From assembly GCA_036873135.1 (NCBI GenBank), contig JAPTYO010000001.1:43114774-43178773 (forward strand): a stretch of 64,000 nt of DNA, written 5' to 3'. The position numbers and the translations under genes are program-made. Shown piece after piece: positions 46,381 through 60,843 of the stretch (its first letter is position 1; each line of letters begins with the position of its first letter). This DNA is from Clarkia xantiana subsp. parviflora (lineage: Eukaryota > Streptophyta > Magnoliopsida > Myrtales > Onagraceae). The notes beneath the pieces were generated by a model. The model ran no database searches and was not told the DNA's origin. It saw nothing but the letters and a program-made list of their open reading frames with translations.

Positions 46381-49300
46381 ATGTGTTTATCTATGCAAAA
46401 TAGCTTCAAGACATTTTTTTTATTGGACAAGATTATTTTCAATCTCTTAAGTACTCGATCTTCAGGCCGAGCCAGACCTTTGTCCTTTCAACATATTTTG
46501 TCTGAATTTAACATCATCAATAAATTTATTGTATTTACAAACTCTTCACGAGTTTCAATATCTTTAAATTCTCCCCCTCACGCGATGCCCCTTTCGGCTA
46601 TAGCGTGATCAATTCAACTTATCAAAATATCAGTTTTCTTAATTCGCATAATATCATCTGATATTTCTTAGCTCAAATGAGCTATACATTGTGGAGAATA
46701 TAACATAATTTGCATGTATTATTTTAAATGGTACAATATCTTTATTATCCAACATTCTTGGAAAAATTTCATGCTAGCATTTTCAATCCTTCTAGGATTT
46801 TCACTTTAATTTTGCTAGGCTATAAATAATTCATATGTGGGCCGCATTCAAAAATTTTTATGTACTACCAACGTAATAATATATTTGAAGGTGATTTTTT
46901 CACTAAATGATCCATGTAATAAATGCCAGGATTTTGCATATAACATTTGTACCACAGGTTGTGCGTATATATCTTACGACACAATTTATTTATGCGGGAA
47001 ATAATTTGTATCCACTGGCTTCCACCTTATGCATTTTTCATGTTAATACTTGCGTCTTTTCAAATTTTGGCCAATCATAATACTTGTTTAACATATTGAG
47101 CTCAAGATCCTCGACTCCTCGTCTTGTTTTATGATTTCACTCATGAATAATATTCAAAATTGTTGTCGACAACTTGATATTCTCGGTTCCATCATTTTCC
47201 CATTAACGACATAACTCATCGAGATCTCTTTATTACAATTATTTTCAGGTACCTGAACCACTTCTGGGGTTTCATAATTAGTTACGTCTATACTTATTTG
47301 GGAAATCACCTCCATAATAAGACCATATTTACTTATTTTCTTTAGATGCTCCATTTTTTTTATCAGAAAAATTGCTTTGGAACCATTATCACACGCTTCA
47401 GGCGTGATTTATTTTTCATTATAATTTGTCCTAGCGGGACATTTCAAATTGGAGCATTTGCAGCTGATACTTACTTGACTTATGACTTTCTGGGTCTCAT
47501 AAAGTCACTAATTAATAGGCAGTATCTTAAAATGTTTATCTCTTTGAACTTCAGGTTCATATTCTCATTGTGCGAGGATCTAAATGAGATAATAACAATT
47601 TTTTTCAGTCAATCTCTTTTCTGCCAGCTGCTTCTTTTCTCCCCTAATGTTGGAAAAGTTGTTCATCAATGACAATCATCAACTCTTGCTTTAAAATATA
47701 TATGATTCATTGTTCCCAATAAATTGTTTATATCCAACAAATTTTTCCCAACATTCCAGACCCATCTTTGTGCGTTGCGGTGGAGCAATTCAAACTTATA
47801 CCGCACATCATAAATTAATATATGGGAAATTTGTCTCTTTACCAAAAAATGGTTGTAATGGGGAGGACTGTGATTTAACATTGGCTTGATGCGCAGTTAT
47901 ATTGCTGCTTTCATAATAGCATGCATTTGCACTCAATTTGCTCTAATTGGTAGCATTTTAGCTATTTAATTGGAGCATCTTTGTAACTTTCATGCTAAAA
48001 TGCAAATCCAGACATGTAATTGTCTGAATCTTGTAGTAAATATCAACTTTCAATATCATCATCATTCTTTATTGCATAATCTAGAAATTTTGCTATTGCA
48101 AAATTCGTGATAATTAATGCACATGCGACCATATTGTAGATGCATCTTTCAAAATAATATATCGGTCCACATGGCAGGTGAACGGGCTCATATTCACCTT
48201 TTATTATTTCCATAAATAATGGAGTTTTATCCCGAACTTAGTTGATGATGATCACATAATGAATTTTCCTTTGAGAGCAATTATCATAATGATTTATGGA
48301 AAATCTTCAGGTTCTTCCAAATAATGTACTGCGCATCTTAAGTGATCCGGAATGGTCTGTAACCGGTCACGCCAAATATCATATTATATGGGTAAAACTT
48401 CGGGTTTACCTCTATATGAATCAGTAAACTTCTGGTTTACCGAATATATAATCAATCATGTCAATATGGGCGGTAAACTTCTGGTTTACCTGAATTTTTT
48501 TCATTATCTGCAAGAGACATATTTCTTCTAGGATCTTCATGATCATTTATTCAAGACTCATGATCTCTTAGGATCTTCATGATCCCTTATTTATAATAAT
48601 TCATGATATACATGATTCATTCTTATACAAGACGATCTTTAATTCACAAATACAATGTTTCATATCCTATTTTTTCATACATTTTAGGATCTTCCGGATC
48701 CTAAAATTATCAATTTTTGAGCTTTTAAATAACTCATGATATTCTGGATCATTTTATAATAAAATGCAATGAACGTAATAATATATGTATATAATAAATA
48801 TAATGCAATGCAATAAATAAAAATATAAATGTAAAGGTAATGCAATAAAAAAAAACAGTATATGTAAATAAAGTGCAAGAAATGTAAATATAAATATAAA
48901 AATTAAGGGAACTATAAATTCGTAATTATTGATCTTCAAGATCGTAATATCGGATCTTCATAATCCGTCATTTATAAAGAATGCATTTTTCTTAATCGTA
49001 ATATCTCATATTTAATAATAATCTATGCAATGACTTTTTTTTTTCATTTGAGGCTAATCTTTGCCTAGTGTCATCGCACTTCATATGAATAAATTTCTCG
49101 CTTCATCATATAATTAAATTTTTGTTAGCGTCATCGCGCTTCTCAAAATTATCATTCTTCCAAATCAATTGGATTTTGCATTCTTTATTTGTAAGATGCA
49201 CCATCTTTCTTTATCGATATCATGACGATGCTAACAATTTTATATATTTCAAAATCAAAATCAACTGTTTCTATGACCATGATGATTATAACATATTTGT

Positions 49301-50550
49301 ATTTATACTCTTAAAAGGTCTTTAAAAATATATCACTCACTTCAGGGAGTGGATGCTTTCATCGCTATAATCATAATCTACAACACTCATTTCAGGGAGT
49401 GGAGTATATCCTCGTTATAATCATAACTTATGACGCTTACTTCAGGGAGCGTAATATTTGCCTCTACACTCGCTTCAGGGAGTGGAGCAATATCAATACA
49501 TATAACTTTATGTATGAAATTATTTTTCACATTTATGTGTATTCAATATATAAATACTACCAAAATAAAAAAAATTACCGACGTGATATCGTGTATTAAC
49601 ATCCTTTATTTTCGACATAAGTTATTTATTCAGCAATTTATTCGTAAAAAAAAAAAATTATCATATAAGATATTTAACCAATTCATATAAACAACATAAC
49701 CATAACTTATTACTAGCTATCGGTTGTACATAAACTATAACTATAGAAAATAAGACTTTTCATAGTCAGTAAAGAAAATAGATATTTATCATCGAAAATC
49801 ATAGTTTGTCATTACAGATTAGAATAATTATCCCCTAAGAAATTTCATAGTGGCTTTCAATTATTATTATCATATAAATATATATAGAGGCCATCGTTTA
49901 GGCAACAAGTATTCAAATTTAACCTCGATTATATTGACAAACTAGTCTAAGCGATTTCCATAACGAATCATCTATGAACTGATTTTACTTTTTCAACGAT
50001 TCATATCAATATGTGAATTACAGTGTAACTAAACTTAACCAAATCCGAGTTAGTTTTCTTTGCTAACTTGTGGAGTCGGAATCATACATCGATCAATTAT
50101 GTGTGTCGTATGTCATGTACTGTAAGATTGAATACGACTTGCTTCGTCAGAGTTTTGTTTAAGTAGTCTGTTGTGTCAACACATCGATCTCGAATCATTT
50201 CTTAACTCGTACATATTCATCTAACCATTAAATTCCTGACACACAATAATTATAATAATTAGAATATGAATTATTAAATAGTTAAAATACGTAAGTAAAT
50301 AAAGAAGTAATAATCTCCCTTTCAATGCAACACAATCAGATCGATTCAAACTCCAAGGACTCGTTGGTGGTTCTGATAAATCGGTTGATCGATTCTCAAA
50401 AGATTAGTTTGTGCCACTATCCCACTTCCACCATAGTTGTTCGAGCTTTTGTCGTGAGAAATTTATATCATGGTGGCGGTCTTTATACTTTCGTATAATA
50501 TTACGATAAGGGTTGGAAAAAAAAATTTGAGCAATTCGTGCTGATAACGT
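46380..50550 (-). mobile_element. Decayed Ty1-copia retrotransposon
   Basis: Translated on the minus strand with stops ignored, 47786-47757 reads APPQRTKMG and 47683-47641 reads DCH..TTFPTLGE, two landmarks just after copia integrase. 47354-47154 has NCNKEISMSYV, resembling the block between integrase and reverse transcriptase. At the right edge, the minus strand has CCGTAACA followed by CGTTATCAGCACG, a likely LTR end and primer site at about 50550-50535. The left LTR could not be found. The region is full of stops and frame changes and is not functional. Exact limits are uncertain. Confidence 0.6.
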
Positions 50551-50859
50551 GTTACGGGAGTAGAGAGGTAATAGAAGAGGGAACTTGATGATGTCTTATT
50601 ATCACACATAAGGAGTCCTTATATAGGGATTGCATATACTTGTGGAGGAAGTAAATTTAATACTAGGAAAGTCTAAACAAGAAGATGGTATATACACGTA
50701 CGTAATATTGAACATCCACTAAATATATTCATAACATGAAATAGTATGTTATGTTTTCTCTTATAATTATTATAATATTAAGAATATATATTAGTGTATT
50801 TGTTTTTGTAAGTTATTTATTTATAATATAAAAACACTTTATTTATATATAGGATGACT

Positions 50860-52442
50860 CTGAGATTCACCTGAAGAACTTTAGGAACCTGCAGACAGGA
50901 TACTCATCAAAAGAATGGAGACTGGACTCATCCTAAAGCACATGAGGATTATGTAAGAATGATAATATTAATTTTATTTTATGCTATTTTTATAGATTTA
51001 TTTTATGGGTAAACTCCTCTCTGTTTTTTTTTTCTTTCTAAAGTTAACTTGTATTTCAGGAACAAATGAACGTCATGTATTCAAATTCAATTGAGAATGG
51101 TGATAGATTGACGGGAAAGCAGATAGTTGAGAAGGTTGTTAAACCAAAGAATAGTTATGTTTGAGGACTTGGTTATAGTTAGCACTAAAATTAGAGCCTC
51201 AAGAGAATTACATGAGCACGTGAGTTTCAACTCGGAATTGTGCGTGAAAAGCTTGAGAATAAGATTGATGAGGAAGAAGAAGAAGAAGAAATGTGTAAGA
51301 AGAAGAAAATGAAGAAGGGATCCTCATCCATTCACATTTGAGCATATTTTGGTGAGTTGTGAGTTTATCTCAGCTAGGTTTGTACATTTTTTATTATTCA
51401 TTAAATTTTGTGATTTGACTAATGTAGCACATTCATTTTTTTTGTTAATTGCAGAGTGATGATGGTCGCAGATTCGGATGAAGATTGTGTTGGAAGGATG
51501 TTTTTTTTTTTTTTGTCGAAAGAGGTTCAAATTGGTTCGTTAAGAATCTGTATTTGGTTTGGATATTTTGGATTATCTAATTGTATTACTGTTTTTAGTA
51601 TATTATTAATTATCTTTTTATATTTTTTTATAAACGGAAAATTCAGTAATGTTTATTCAATTTATTATTAATATTTAGAAAAATATGATGAAAACCCAAT
51701 TAATATTAAATATATAATAAAAATAAATTTGAAATTTTATTTTTTATATAATTTTTTTAATTAAAAAATAATAAATAATTCAATTGACATGCAATTCCAA
51801 TTAATATTAAATATATAATAAACCTAAATTCGAATTTTTATATTATATATATATTTAAAATATATTTTTTAATTAAAAATTGATAAATAATTCAAGTTGA
51901 CTACAGTTCCAGTTAATTTTGAGAAATTGTATTTGTTAGAATAGACTTGTTTTGACAAACTGTATTTGTTATAATAGACTTATTTTGACAAACTAGTATA
52001 TGTAATAAACAAACTTTGTGTTTGTTAGAATATTCTTATTTTGACAAATACCTTTTGTAAGAATTGACATTACTGTAACAAAATTTATGTTTGTTAGGAT
52101 AGACTTATTTTGACGAATAACCATTTGTAACAATTGACATTATTGTAACAAAATTTATGTTTGTTAGAATAGACTTATTTAGACGAGTTACCATTTGTAA
52201 CAATTGACATTATTGTAACAAAATTTATGTTTGTTAGAATAGACTTATTTTAACGAATTACCATTTGTAACAATTGCTTTTATTGTAACAAAAGTATGTG
52301 TTTGTTATAATAGAGTTAAATTGACAGACTTATTTTGACAAAACTTGTGACAAAAATATTCGTTATAATATGTTTGTTTTGACAAAATATTAACTTATTG
52401 TAACAAACCAGTTTGTAACAATATCTTGAAACTGTTGTAGTG
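50860..52442 (+). mobile_element. CACTA (En/Spm) element remnant
   Basis: Pieces on the plus strand translate to TG(W/..)THPKAHEDYVRM (about 50920-50980), EQMNVMYSNSIENGDRLTGK (51060-51120) and IVEKVV.KPKNSYV.GLGYS (51124-51180, with frame slips), resembling the plant transposase family found in En/Spm elements. Sub-terminal repeats follow, and the right end reads, on the minus strand, CACTACAACAGTTTCAAG, a CACTA-type terminus at 52442. The left end was not found, so it is truncated. Confidence 0.72.
51925..52400. repeat. Sub-terminal tandem repeats of the CACTA remnant
   Basis: About seven imperfect units of 60-70 bp containing TTTGTTAGAATAGACTTATT and ATTGTAACAAAATTTATG. Such arrays are normal transposase-binding regions near CACTA ends. 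Confidence 0.85.
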
Positions 52443-52865
52443 AATATTAATACATTTCACGAATAAATATTATGATACAAAACATGGTTTGTTGTTGAAA
52501 AGTGGTTCTTTCATATTTTTTCCCCACTTTTATCATATTTTTATCATTTCAAATATACTTAGTTGATTTTGAATAGTTGCGATAACTAAATTAGTATTTA
52601 CTATTATGTGCATATATATACATCTACAATTGCAAAATATAATCAAATTAACTTTTTCTTAATGGCTTAAGTGGTTGTTCTTAATGTGTATATTATATAT
52701 ATATACTGGTATATGTTAGAAGTATGCACATTGTCGTCTTGGGACATAATGAGTCCGCCTTTAAATAACTACAAATGCATTATTAGCTCTGATAATATAA
52801 AAATAGAACCTGATTAAAAAAAATATAAGTGGTTTTTCTTAATGTGTATATTATATATATACTGG

Positions 52866-54052
52866 CAGTGGCGGATGCATTAGTAATAATGTGGTTACGA
52901 ACGTAACCACATTATCGAGTATTTTTATTGAGACCCTAGGTTTATTCCTGAAGAAAATTATATCCCGATCCTCATTATTTTGTTGTAAGATCCACATTAT
53001 TTTAGTGTGAAAGAATGAGCCCTCATTAATATTTTGTAAGATTTCATCATTATTTTGTAACATTATTATTTAATCTATTCGGAAAAAAAGTTCATCAATT
53101 TTAAATTTGGGGCTTTTCACTTAAATAGTATGTTTGTACGTTTTATTAATCATCACTTTTTTGTTAAACTATAAATTTTAATTACTCTAACCTAATGTAT
53201 TATAATATGAGGTTCAATAAGTACAAATATATAAATCGTAAAATATGTTTGAAAAATATTATTTTTAGTATCAATATGTTTTAAAATGCACAACATGTTT
53301 CAAAACAATTATAATTGATACTCTTTTCAATCACTCGTCCAAATTTGTCGTCAAATATGTTTTGTAATTAATATTTTGTAACACTATTATTCAATCCATT
53401 CGGAAAAAAGTTCATCAATTTTAAATTTGGGGCTTTTCACTTAAACACTTTGTTTGTACGTTTTATTATTTATCACTCTTTTGTTATAACTATAAATTTT
53501 AGTTACTCTAACCTAATGTATTACAATATGAGGTTCAATAAGAACAAATATTTAAACCATAAAATATGTTTGAAAAAATGATTTTTAGTACCAATATGTT
53601 TTAAATTATACAACATGTTTCAAAACAATGGTAATTGATACTCTTTTCAATCACTCATCCAAATTTGTCGTCAAATACGTTTTAAACTTACACAATTAGC
53701 CAAATACTTTTCTATTATCTAAATCAAGATCTAATAACTTGTATAAGTGTTATAATAGTGTATTGACTCGATTGAGACTCAACTGACCCACAAATGGTTC
53801 TAGTCTAATTTGACTAAATTGTAACATTTGCACAAGCAAGTACGACTTATTTGTGTTTAGTTAATATTGTTCATTTGAAAAGTATTTAACGACAATTTTG
53901 AATAAGTAGTTGAAGAAAGTACTAATTTTCATCGTTTTAAAACATGCATTTTTACCAAAAAAAAAAAAAAAACTTAAAGAAGTTGTTAATTTTCAAAAAA
54001 AAAAAAAATTGCATAACGTAACCCCATTGTCGACCTTCTGGATCCGCCACTG
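52866..54052. mobile_element. hAT-like element, CAGTGGCGGAT ends, 1187 bp
   Basis: The termini CAGTGGCGGATGCA and GGATCCGCCACTG are inverted repeats with a perfect 8-bp target duplication TATACTGG (52858-52865, 54053-54060). No transposase is present. Near the left end GTGGTTACGAACGTAACCAC forms a 20-bp palindrome. The middle holds a direct duplication of about 320 bp. Confidence 0.9.
53050..53700. repeat. Internal direct duplication of the hAT-like element
   Basis: Two units of about 325 bp (from about 53056 and 53381) share AAAGTTCATCAATTTTAAAT, GGGGCTTTTCACTTAAA and ACTCTAACCTAATGTATTA at high identity. Confidence 0.88.
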
Positions 54053-54416
54053 TATACTGGTATATGTTAGAAGTGTGCACATTGTCGTCTTGGGACATAA
54101 TGAGTCCGGTTTTAAGGAACTATATACAAATGCATTATTAGCTCTGATAATATAAAAATAGAACCTGATTAAAAAAAATCACCTACCAAAAGGCTCTCAG
54201 TTGTTCAGCGAAAAAGAAGCAACACATTAAATGATTCTTGGTCCCTCGAGCATTACTATAATTTTTTCAAAACTTTATATAATATGTTATATATTTTACA
54301 TAAATTAAGTCAATTTTTTAGCAATGCTCTAAGTACACGTACGTATGTCTATAATCGTAAACAAAATTAAATTGATACTTTTTAATCCACTTACGTGGAT
54401 TTCCCTAATGCTTATA

Positions 54417-54873
54417 CTAGATACATATATGCGTGCGCTACGCGCGTGCACGTTGTCTTCATGAGAATGTTATAATGACATCATTAGACTGACTCCGAGA
54501 ATGATACAAGATCGGCTCGATTCTGAGGATGGTACAAGAATAAACCGTGTTTTCTTAAAAATTTAAATTAAACTATGTAACATACAAATGAAAAAACAAA
54601 TTCTTAAGAAATTAAAGTAAAATATGCTCGAGGGACCGGGAGCCCTATAGTTGCTCCCGGTCCCTCGAGTATTTACTTTAAATTTTTAATAATTTTTTTT
54701 TCTTTATAACAGTATGTGTTACATAGTTTAATTTAAATTTTTAAGAAAATGCGGTTATATTCTTGTATCATCCTCAGAATCGAGCCGATCTTGTATCATT
54801 CTCAGAGTCAGTCTAATGATAACATTCTCAGGAAAAGACAACGCGCACGCGCGTAGCGCACGCATATATCTAG
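54417..54873. mobile_element. 457-bp near-perfect palindrome with CTAG at both ends
   Basis: Both outer ends read inward CTAGATA...TATGCGTGCGCTACGCGCGTG. The arms stay paired for about 220 bp to a GC-rich stem (GCTCGAGGGACCGGGAGC) around a 9-base loop at 54644-54652. Each end looks like a Helitron 3' terminus (a small GC hairpin, a short gap, then CTAG followed by T). It can equally be read as a fold-back MITE with a TA target duplication. No coding capacity. Confidence 0.85.
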
Positions 54874-55025
54874 TATATATAATTGTGATGGTTATAACCG
54901 TGATTATGGACTTAATAATATATATACCATAAACATATATAACCAATTGTGTGGATATAAATTTCATCACCATAACTGCACTGTGACATCATTTTTTCTT
55001 GTGAAACATTTGTCATCACTATACA

Positions 55026-57316
55026 ATGGTGAGTTCTTGATCAAGTTTCTGGATATTTTCTCATCGTTAGCTTTATCAGTGCTTCTATTACGTAGATTTG
55101 TCTGATGTTATATATTGTTAATATACTCTGTCATTTTTTCTATTGGATTATTTAGCATTGCTGATTTTTGACAGACAGAGTTAGGGCTGTAATTTTTTTT
55201 TACCCAGTTGTAATCATTGATCTCCAGAGCTCTGATTTTCATAGCAAGCTTACATTGCATATTTGCTTTAGTGTTCATCTGTTGATCTTCATGAAATAAT
55301 CTCTGGCTAATAAAATTGACCTTTCTATATATAGGATTGGTGATTATAATAATTTTTTGCATGGATCTCATATATTCAGTCTTCACTCGCTCATTGGGTT
55401 GGTCCTAATTCCATATAATTAATTATAGCTTCCCGTTGAAGAATTTTAGATATTTACCTGTATGATCTTTCTGAAATTGATTATATATCATGGTTTTGTT
55501 TTATCTGGTATTCTGTAGCTGAGTTGGCTATCACTTTGGAATGTCACTATTTTTTGCTCCTTTTATATTCATCATGTTAATCATCAAGTTTCAAGCTTTG
55601 AATCTGATCTTGTAAACTATCTTCTGCAGGCTCGTGGATTGAAGAAACATTTGAAGAGGCTCAATGCCCCGAAGCACTTGATGGTTAATTAACAAAATGG
55701 GTGGTGCATTTGTAAGTTTGGCATACTGGCTCATGTTCTTTGCTATCGACTCTTTGTTTTGAATTTTGATCGATTTTATGTTCTGACTAAATGTTTCCAT
55801 GATCCAGACCTTTAAACCATCATCTGGTCCACACAAGGCTAGAGAATGCCTGCCTTGTTTCCATTTTACTGAGGGACCAGATGAAATATGCTCTCACATG
55901 TAGAGAGGTTCAATCCATCATGATGCAGCGTCATGTTCTTGTCGATGGCAAGGTCATAACCGACAAGAAATATCCCGCCGGTTTCATGGGTATGTTGATG
56001 CGTTTTTCATTACCGCCTTTTAATCCGTTGATGGATATTTGTGCATGGAAGTTCATTGCTCGAGTTATTGTTAGTTTTAAGAACCTAAAAACAGTCCTAC
56101 ACCATGTTTCTAATCGTTGATATTCAGTGTCACAACTATCATATTGTTTGATTTCCACTATATTCTCTTAAGTTCGTTAAACCTGAAGTCACTTTGTAGT
56201 TTGTATATTATTAAGTTCATTGCTTGAGTTATTGTTTAGGGTTAAGAACCTAAAAACACGTCATCTTTCTAGTCCCAGATTTAAAATGTTGATATTCACT
56301 ATTCAGTGTTGCAACTATCAGATTGTTTGATTTCCACTTTTTTCTCTTAAATTCATTAAACCTCAAGTCACTTTGTATATTATTAAATATTCGTCTATAC
56401 CGTGTATTTGGCAAAAACATCCGGGTTGCCTTGATAGATGTGGTGTCAGTCCTAAAGACAAATGAGAGTTTTCGTCTGTTGTATGACACCAAGGGAAGGT
56501 TTAGACCTCACAGCTAGGGTTCGGGATGAAGAGGCCAAGGTTAGTAAATTTCTCTCAATATGTGCAAAGTTGAGTTTTTCACATGATGTATGGACTCTAT
56601 TGTAGTTTAAGAGCTGCAAAAGAGGCCAAAGTTAGTAACTTTCTCTAAATATGTGCAAAGTTGAGTTTTTCACATGATGTGTTGACTCTGTTGCAGTTTA
56701 AGCAGTGTAAAATATGCCAAAGTTAGTAAATTTCTCTCAATATGTGCAAAGTTGAGTTTTTCACATGATGTATGGACTCTATTGCAGTTTAAGCGGTGCA
56801 AAAGAGGCCAAAGTTAGTAACTTTCTCTCAATATGTGCAAAGTTGAGTTTTTCACATGATATATGGACTCTCCTCTTGCAGTTTAAGCTCTGCAAGGTTC
56901 GGTCTGTGCGATTCGGAGATAAGGGAATCCCTTACATCAACACATATGATGGAAGGACTATTCGCTACCCGGACCCACTTATCAAGGCAAATGATACCAT
57001 CAAATTCGACCTGGAGACCAACAAGATTGTTGATTAAATCAAGTTTGATGTTGGCAATGTTTTGATGGTGACTGGTGCAAGAAACACGGGTCGGGTTGGA
57101 GTGATCAATAACAGGGAGAAGCACAAGGGAACTTTTGAGACGGTTCACATCCTAGATGCTACTGGACATGAGTTTGCGTCTCGTCTTGGCAATGTGTTCA
57201 CCATTGGCAAGGGTGCCAAGCCGTGGGTGTCTCTTCCGAAGGGTAAGGGTATTAAGTTGTCGATCATCGAGGAGGCAAGGAAGAGAGCTGCAGCTCAGGC
57301 AACTGCTACTGCTTGA
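55026..57316 (+). pseudogene. Ribosomal protein eS4 (RPS4) tandem copy, inactivated
   Basis: It keeps the exon-intron plan of the intact gene downstream: ATG at 55026, exon 2 at 55630-55711, exon 3 at 55808-55989, exon 4 from 56438, exon 5 at 56882-57316, so it arose by DNA duplication, not by reverse transcription. Lesions: a 4-bp insertion in exon 2 giving a stop after APKHLMVN, frame damage in exon 3 after [10 protein letters not shown], a TAG in exon 4 after RPHS, and a TAA in exon 5 after LETNKIVD. The rest of exon 5 ([20 protein letters not shown]) is well kept, so decay is moderate. It lacks the promoter motifs found before the intact copy. Confidence 0.93.
56531..56898 (+). repeat. 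Four 91-bp units, each spanning a whole mini-intron
   Basis: Units start at 56531, 56622, 56713 and 56804. Each has the end of exon 4 (GAGGCCAA), a 5' splice site (GTTAGT), intron sequence with TTTTTCACATGAT, a 3' splice site (TTGCAG or TTGTAG) and the first codons of exon 5 (TTTAAG). The intact gene has the arrangement once. Confidence 0.9.
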
Positions 57317-57868
57317 AGTTGTGGTGGTGGTGATGGATCTATTTATTTTGGCAAGTACAAGTCTATAAATAGTTTTTGTTGGGATGATGTTAGTTTTATG
57401 GGAATTTTTTTAGTTTTGTTAGGTGCAAAATAAATAAAGTAGTTTAAGAATTGTCTCAACTCAACCTGGGAAATAAAAGATGCACTCCATAGTTTCTTCT
57501 TAACAGGTATGCTTTTTCAGCAGTTTATACGTTTTGATTTGTCAGTGGATTTGGATTCCCTATTTGGAGCCTAGAAAACTTCTATCTATCTTGGCAGAAT
57601 GGGTGTAATCGAGTTGATTATCTGATAAGCTCGATTCGACTCATTTTATTTGACTGTCATACTTGATGAGTTCGAGCTCAGCTTGTTTAGTTTCAAATTG
57701 TTCAATTAAATCATAAATTGTGCACATTAGCTCGAGTTAGAACTCAATTCGATTAGGTTTCTCGCTTGAGCTCTAACTCGACTTGAATAATATAATATTA
57801 TATAAAGTTCAGAAAAACTCGGGATTGAACTCGAATCGAATATGCAAAGTTCGAATAGGCTCGCAAGC
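57317..57868. other. Between the RPS4 pseudogene and a hAT-like insertion
   Basis: The first 150 bp may hold a former 3' UTR with AAATAAATAAAG (about 57427). The rest is a degenerate repeat of GAGCTCGA / TCGAACTCG motifs that continues after the hAT-like element (58521-58760), so that element landed inside an older repeat. Confidence 0.55.
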
Positions 57869-57876
57869 CTCTCGAG

Positions 57877-58512
57877 TAGGGATGGCAACGGGGCGGGTCG
57901 GGGCGGGTTTTTGCAGCCCCGGACCCGCCCCGCGGGTCGGCATGGCTGACCCGGCCCCGGCCAACTGGCCCTTCGGGTCGGGTCGGGTCGGGTCAACATT
58001 CCCGCGGGTCGACCCGCGGGGCCCCGACCCGCCCCGCCATGTGAACAATTTTTTTTTTTTTTTCACTTTTCAATATTAAATACAATTTTTTTTGTCAAAA
58101 TATTACATTATATATAAATTCAAAACATAAATCTAACACCAATCAAATATAAACAATAAACACATCAAATTCATTAGAAATTCAAATTCAAACACCAAAT
58201 TAACAAATCCTAATAATCTAAATATACATCTATTTGTAATTTGGTCCATGTCATTTATATATGTACTATATTAACCATATTGTTTAGTAAATGTTAGATA
58301 ATCTTAACATTAAAAAAAAATAAATAAATAAATAAATTATACATATATGCATTTCGGGGCGGGTCTACGGGGCCCCGGGTCTCTAGACCCGGACCCGCCC
58401 CGACCCGAGCCTGACCCGATCCGGACCCGACCCGTGACCCGCGGGTCGGCGGGTCAAAACCGGGTCGGGGCCCCGCGGGTCAGCGGGGCCCCGAGACCCG
58501 TTGCCATCCCTA
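57877..58512. mobile_element. hAT-like MITE, 636 bp, GGGGCGGG-rich ends
   Basis: The ends TAGGGATGGCAACGGG and CCCGTTGCCATCCCTA are perfect inverted repeats over 16 bp. A perfect 8-bp target duplication CTCTCGAG lies at 57869-57876 and 58513-58520. Both sub-terminal regions are dense in GGGTCGGG / CGACCCG; the middle is A/T-rich. It fits the hAT-derived MITE type with TAGGGATGGCAA ends. Open frames inside are repeat translations. Confidence 0.93.
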
Positions 58513-58852
58513 CTCTCGAGTCGAGTACCTATGAACTAGTACTGGACTCGGTACTATTTAAAGCTCGACTTGACAAGAAATTTAATGAGTCTAATTCGAA
58601 TATCGACCAAGCCAATTTCTAGTAATTCACGAGTAGTTGACTCGTTTAGACCTCTAAGACCACTTCGAACAAAACTCGAGCTCGAACCCAAACTAGATTC
58701 AAATAAGAGAAGCTCGAATACCCTCACGAGCCTCTCGAGTTGAATGCTTGTAAACTCGTACTCCATTTAGTACTTGAAAAAACTTAACTTGGATAGATAT
58801 TTGGGGGAAAAAACTTGGGTTAGATAAAGAGTGTTTCTGTTAAATAGCTTAA

Positions 58853-58916
58853 TGGGCACTGACCCAAAAAATAGCTTAATTGGCCCATTATCTCTTAGTA
58901 TTTACTGTGAAGCCCA
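58853..58916 (+). promoter_or_regulatory. Site II-type promoter elements of RPS4
   Basis: GGCCCA (58882-58887) and AGCCCA (58911-58916) are TGGGCC and TGGGCT on the other strand, the site II motif common in plant ribosomal protein and growth genes; TGGGCA at 58853 is a near match. They lie 115-180 bp before the start codon, followed by AAAACCTAGG, a telo-box-like sequence. The pseudogene copy lacks an equivalent cluster. Confidence 0.6.
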
Positions 58917-59033
58917 CCTTCATCTTCCACTGCTCTTAAAAACCTAGGTTTTGCTCTCTTTATTGATTCCTAGCCAGCCGACCTCAACTCGGAGCTCTGC
59001 GCCGCCCCAAGTCAGTGACTGTCATCACCTACA

Positions 59034-60843
<1,810 letters not shown>

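Larger units (their letters stand above)
52668..54179. repeat. Tandem duplication interrupted by a hAT-like element
   Basis: A segment of about 155 bp (52668-52824) carrying AGAAGTATGCACATTGTCG is repeated directly behind itself (from 52826). The second copy is cut at 52865 by the hAT-like element and resumes at 54061. Confidence 0.88.

Noticed and set aside
55026..57316. The upstream RPS4 copy as a second working gene
   Set aside because: Stops or frame changes in exons 2, 3, 4 and 5 cannot be bypassed by simple splicing.
57783..58622. Open frames within GGGTCGGG-rich sequence
   Set aside because: They run across the ends of the hAT-like MITE and translate its repeats.
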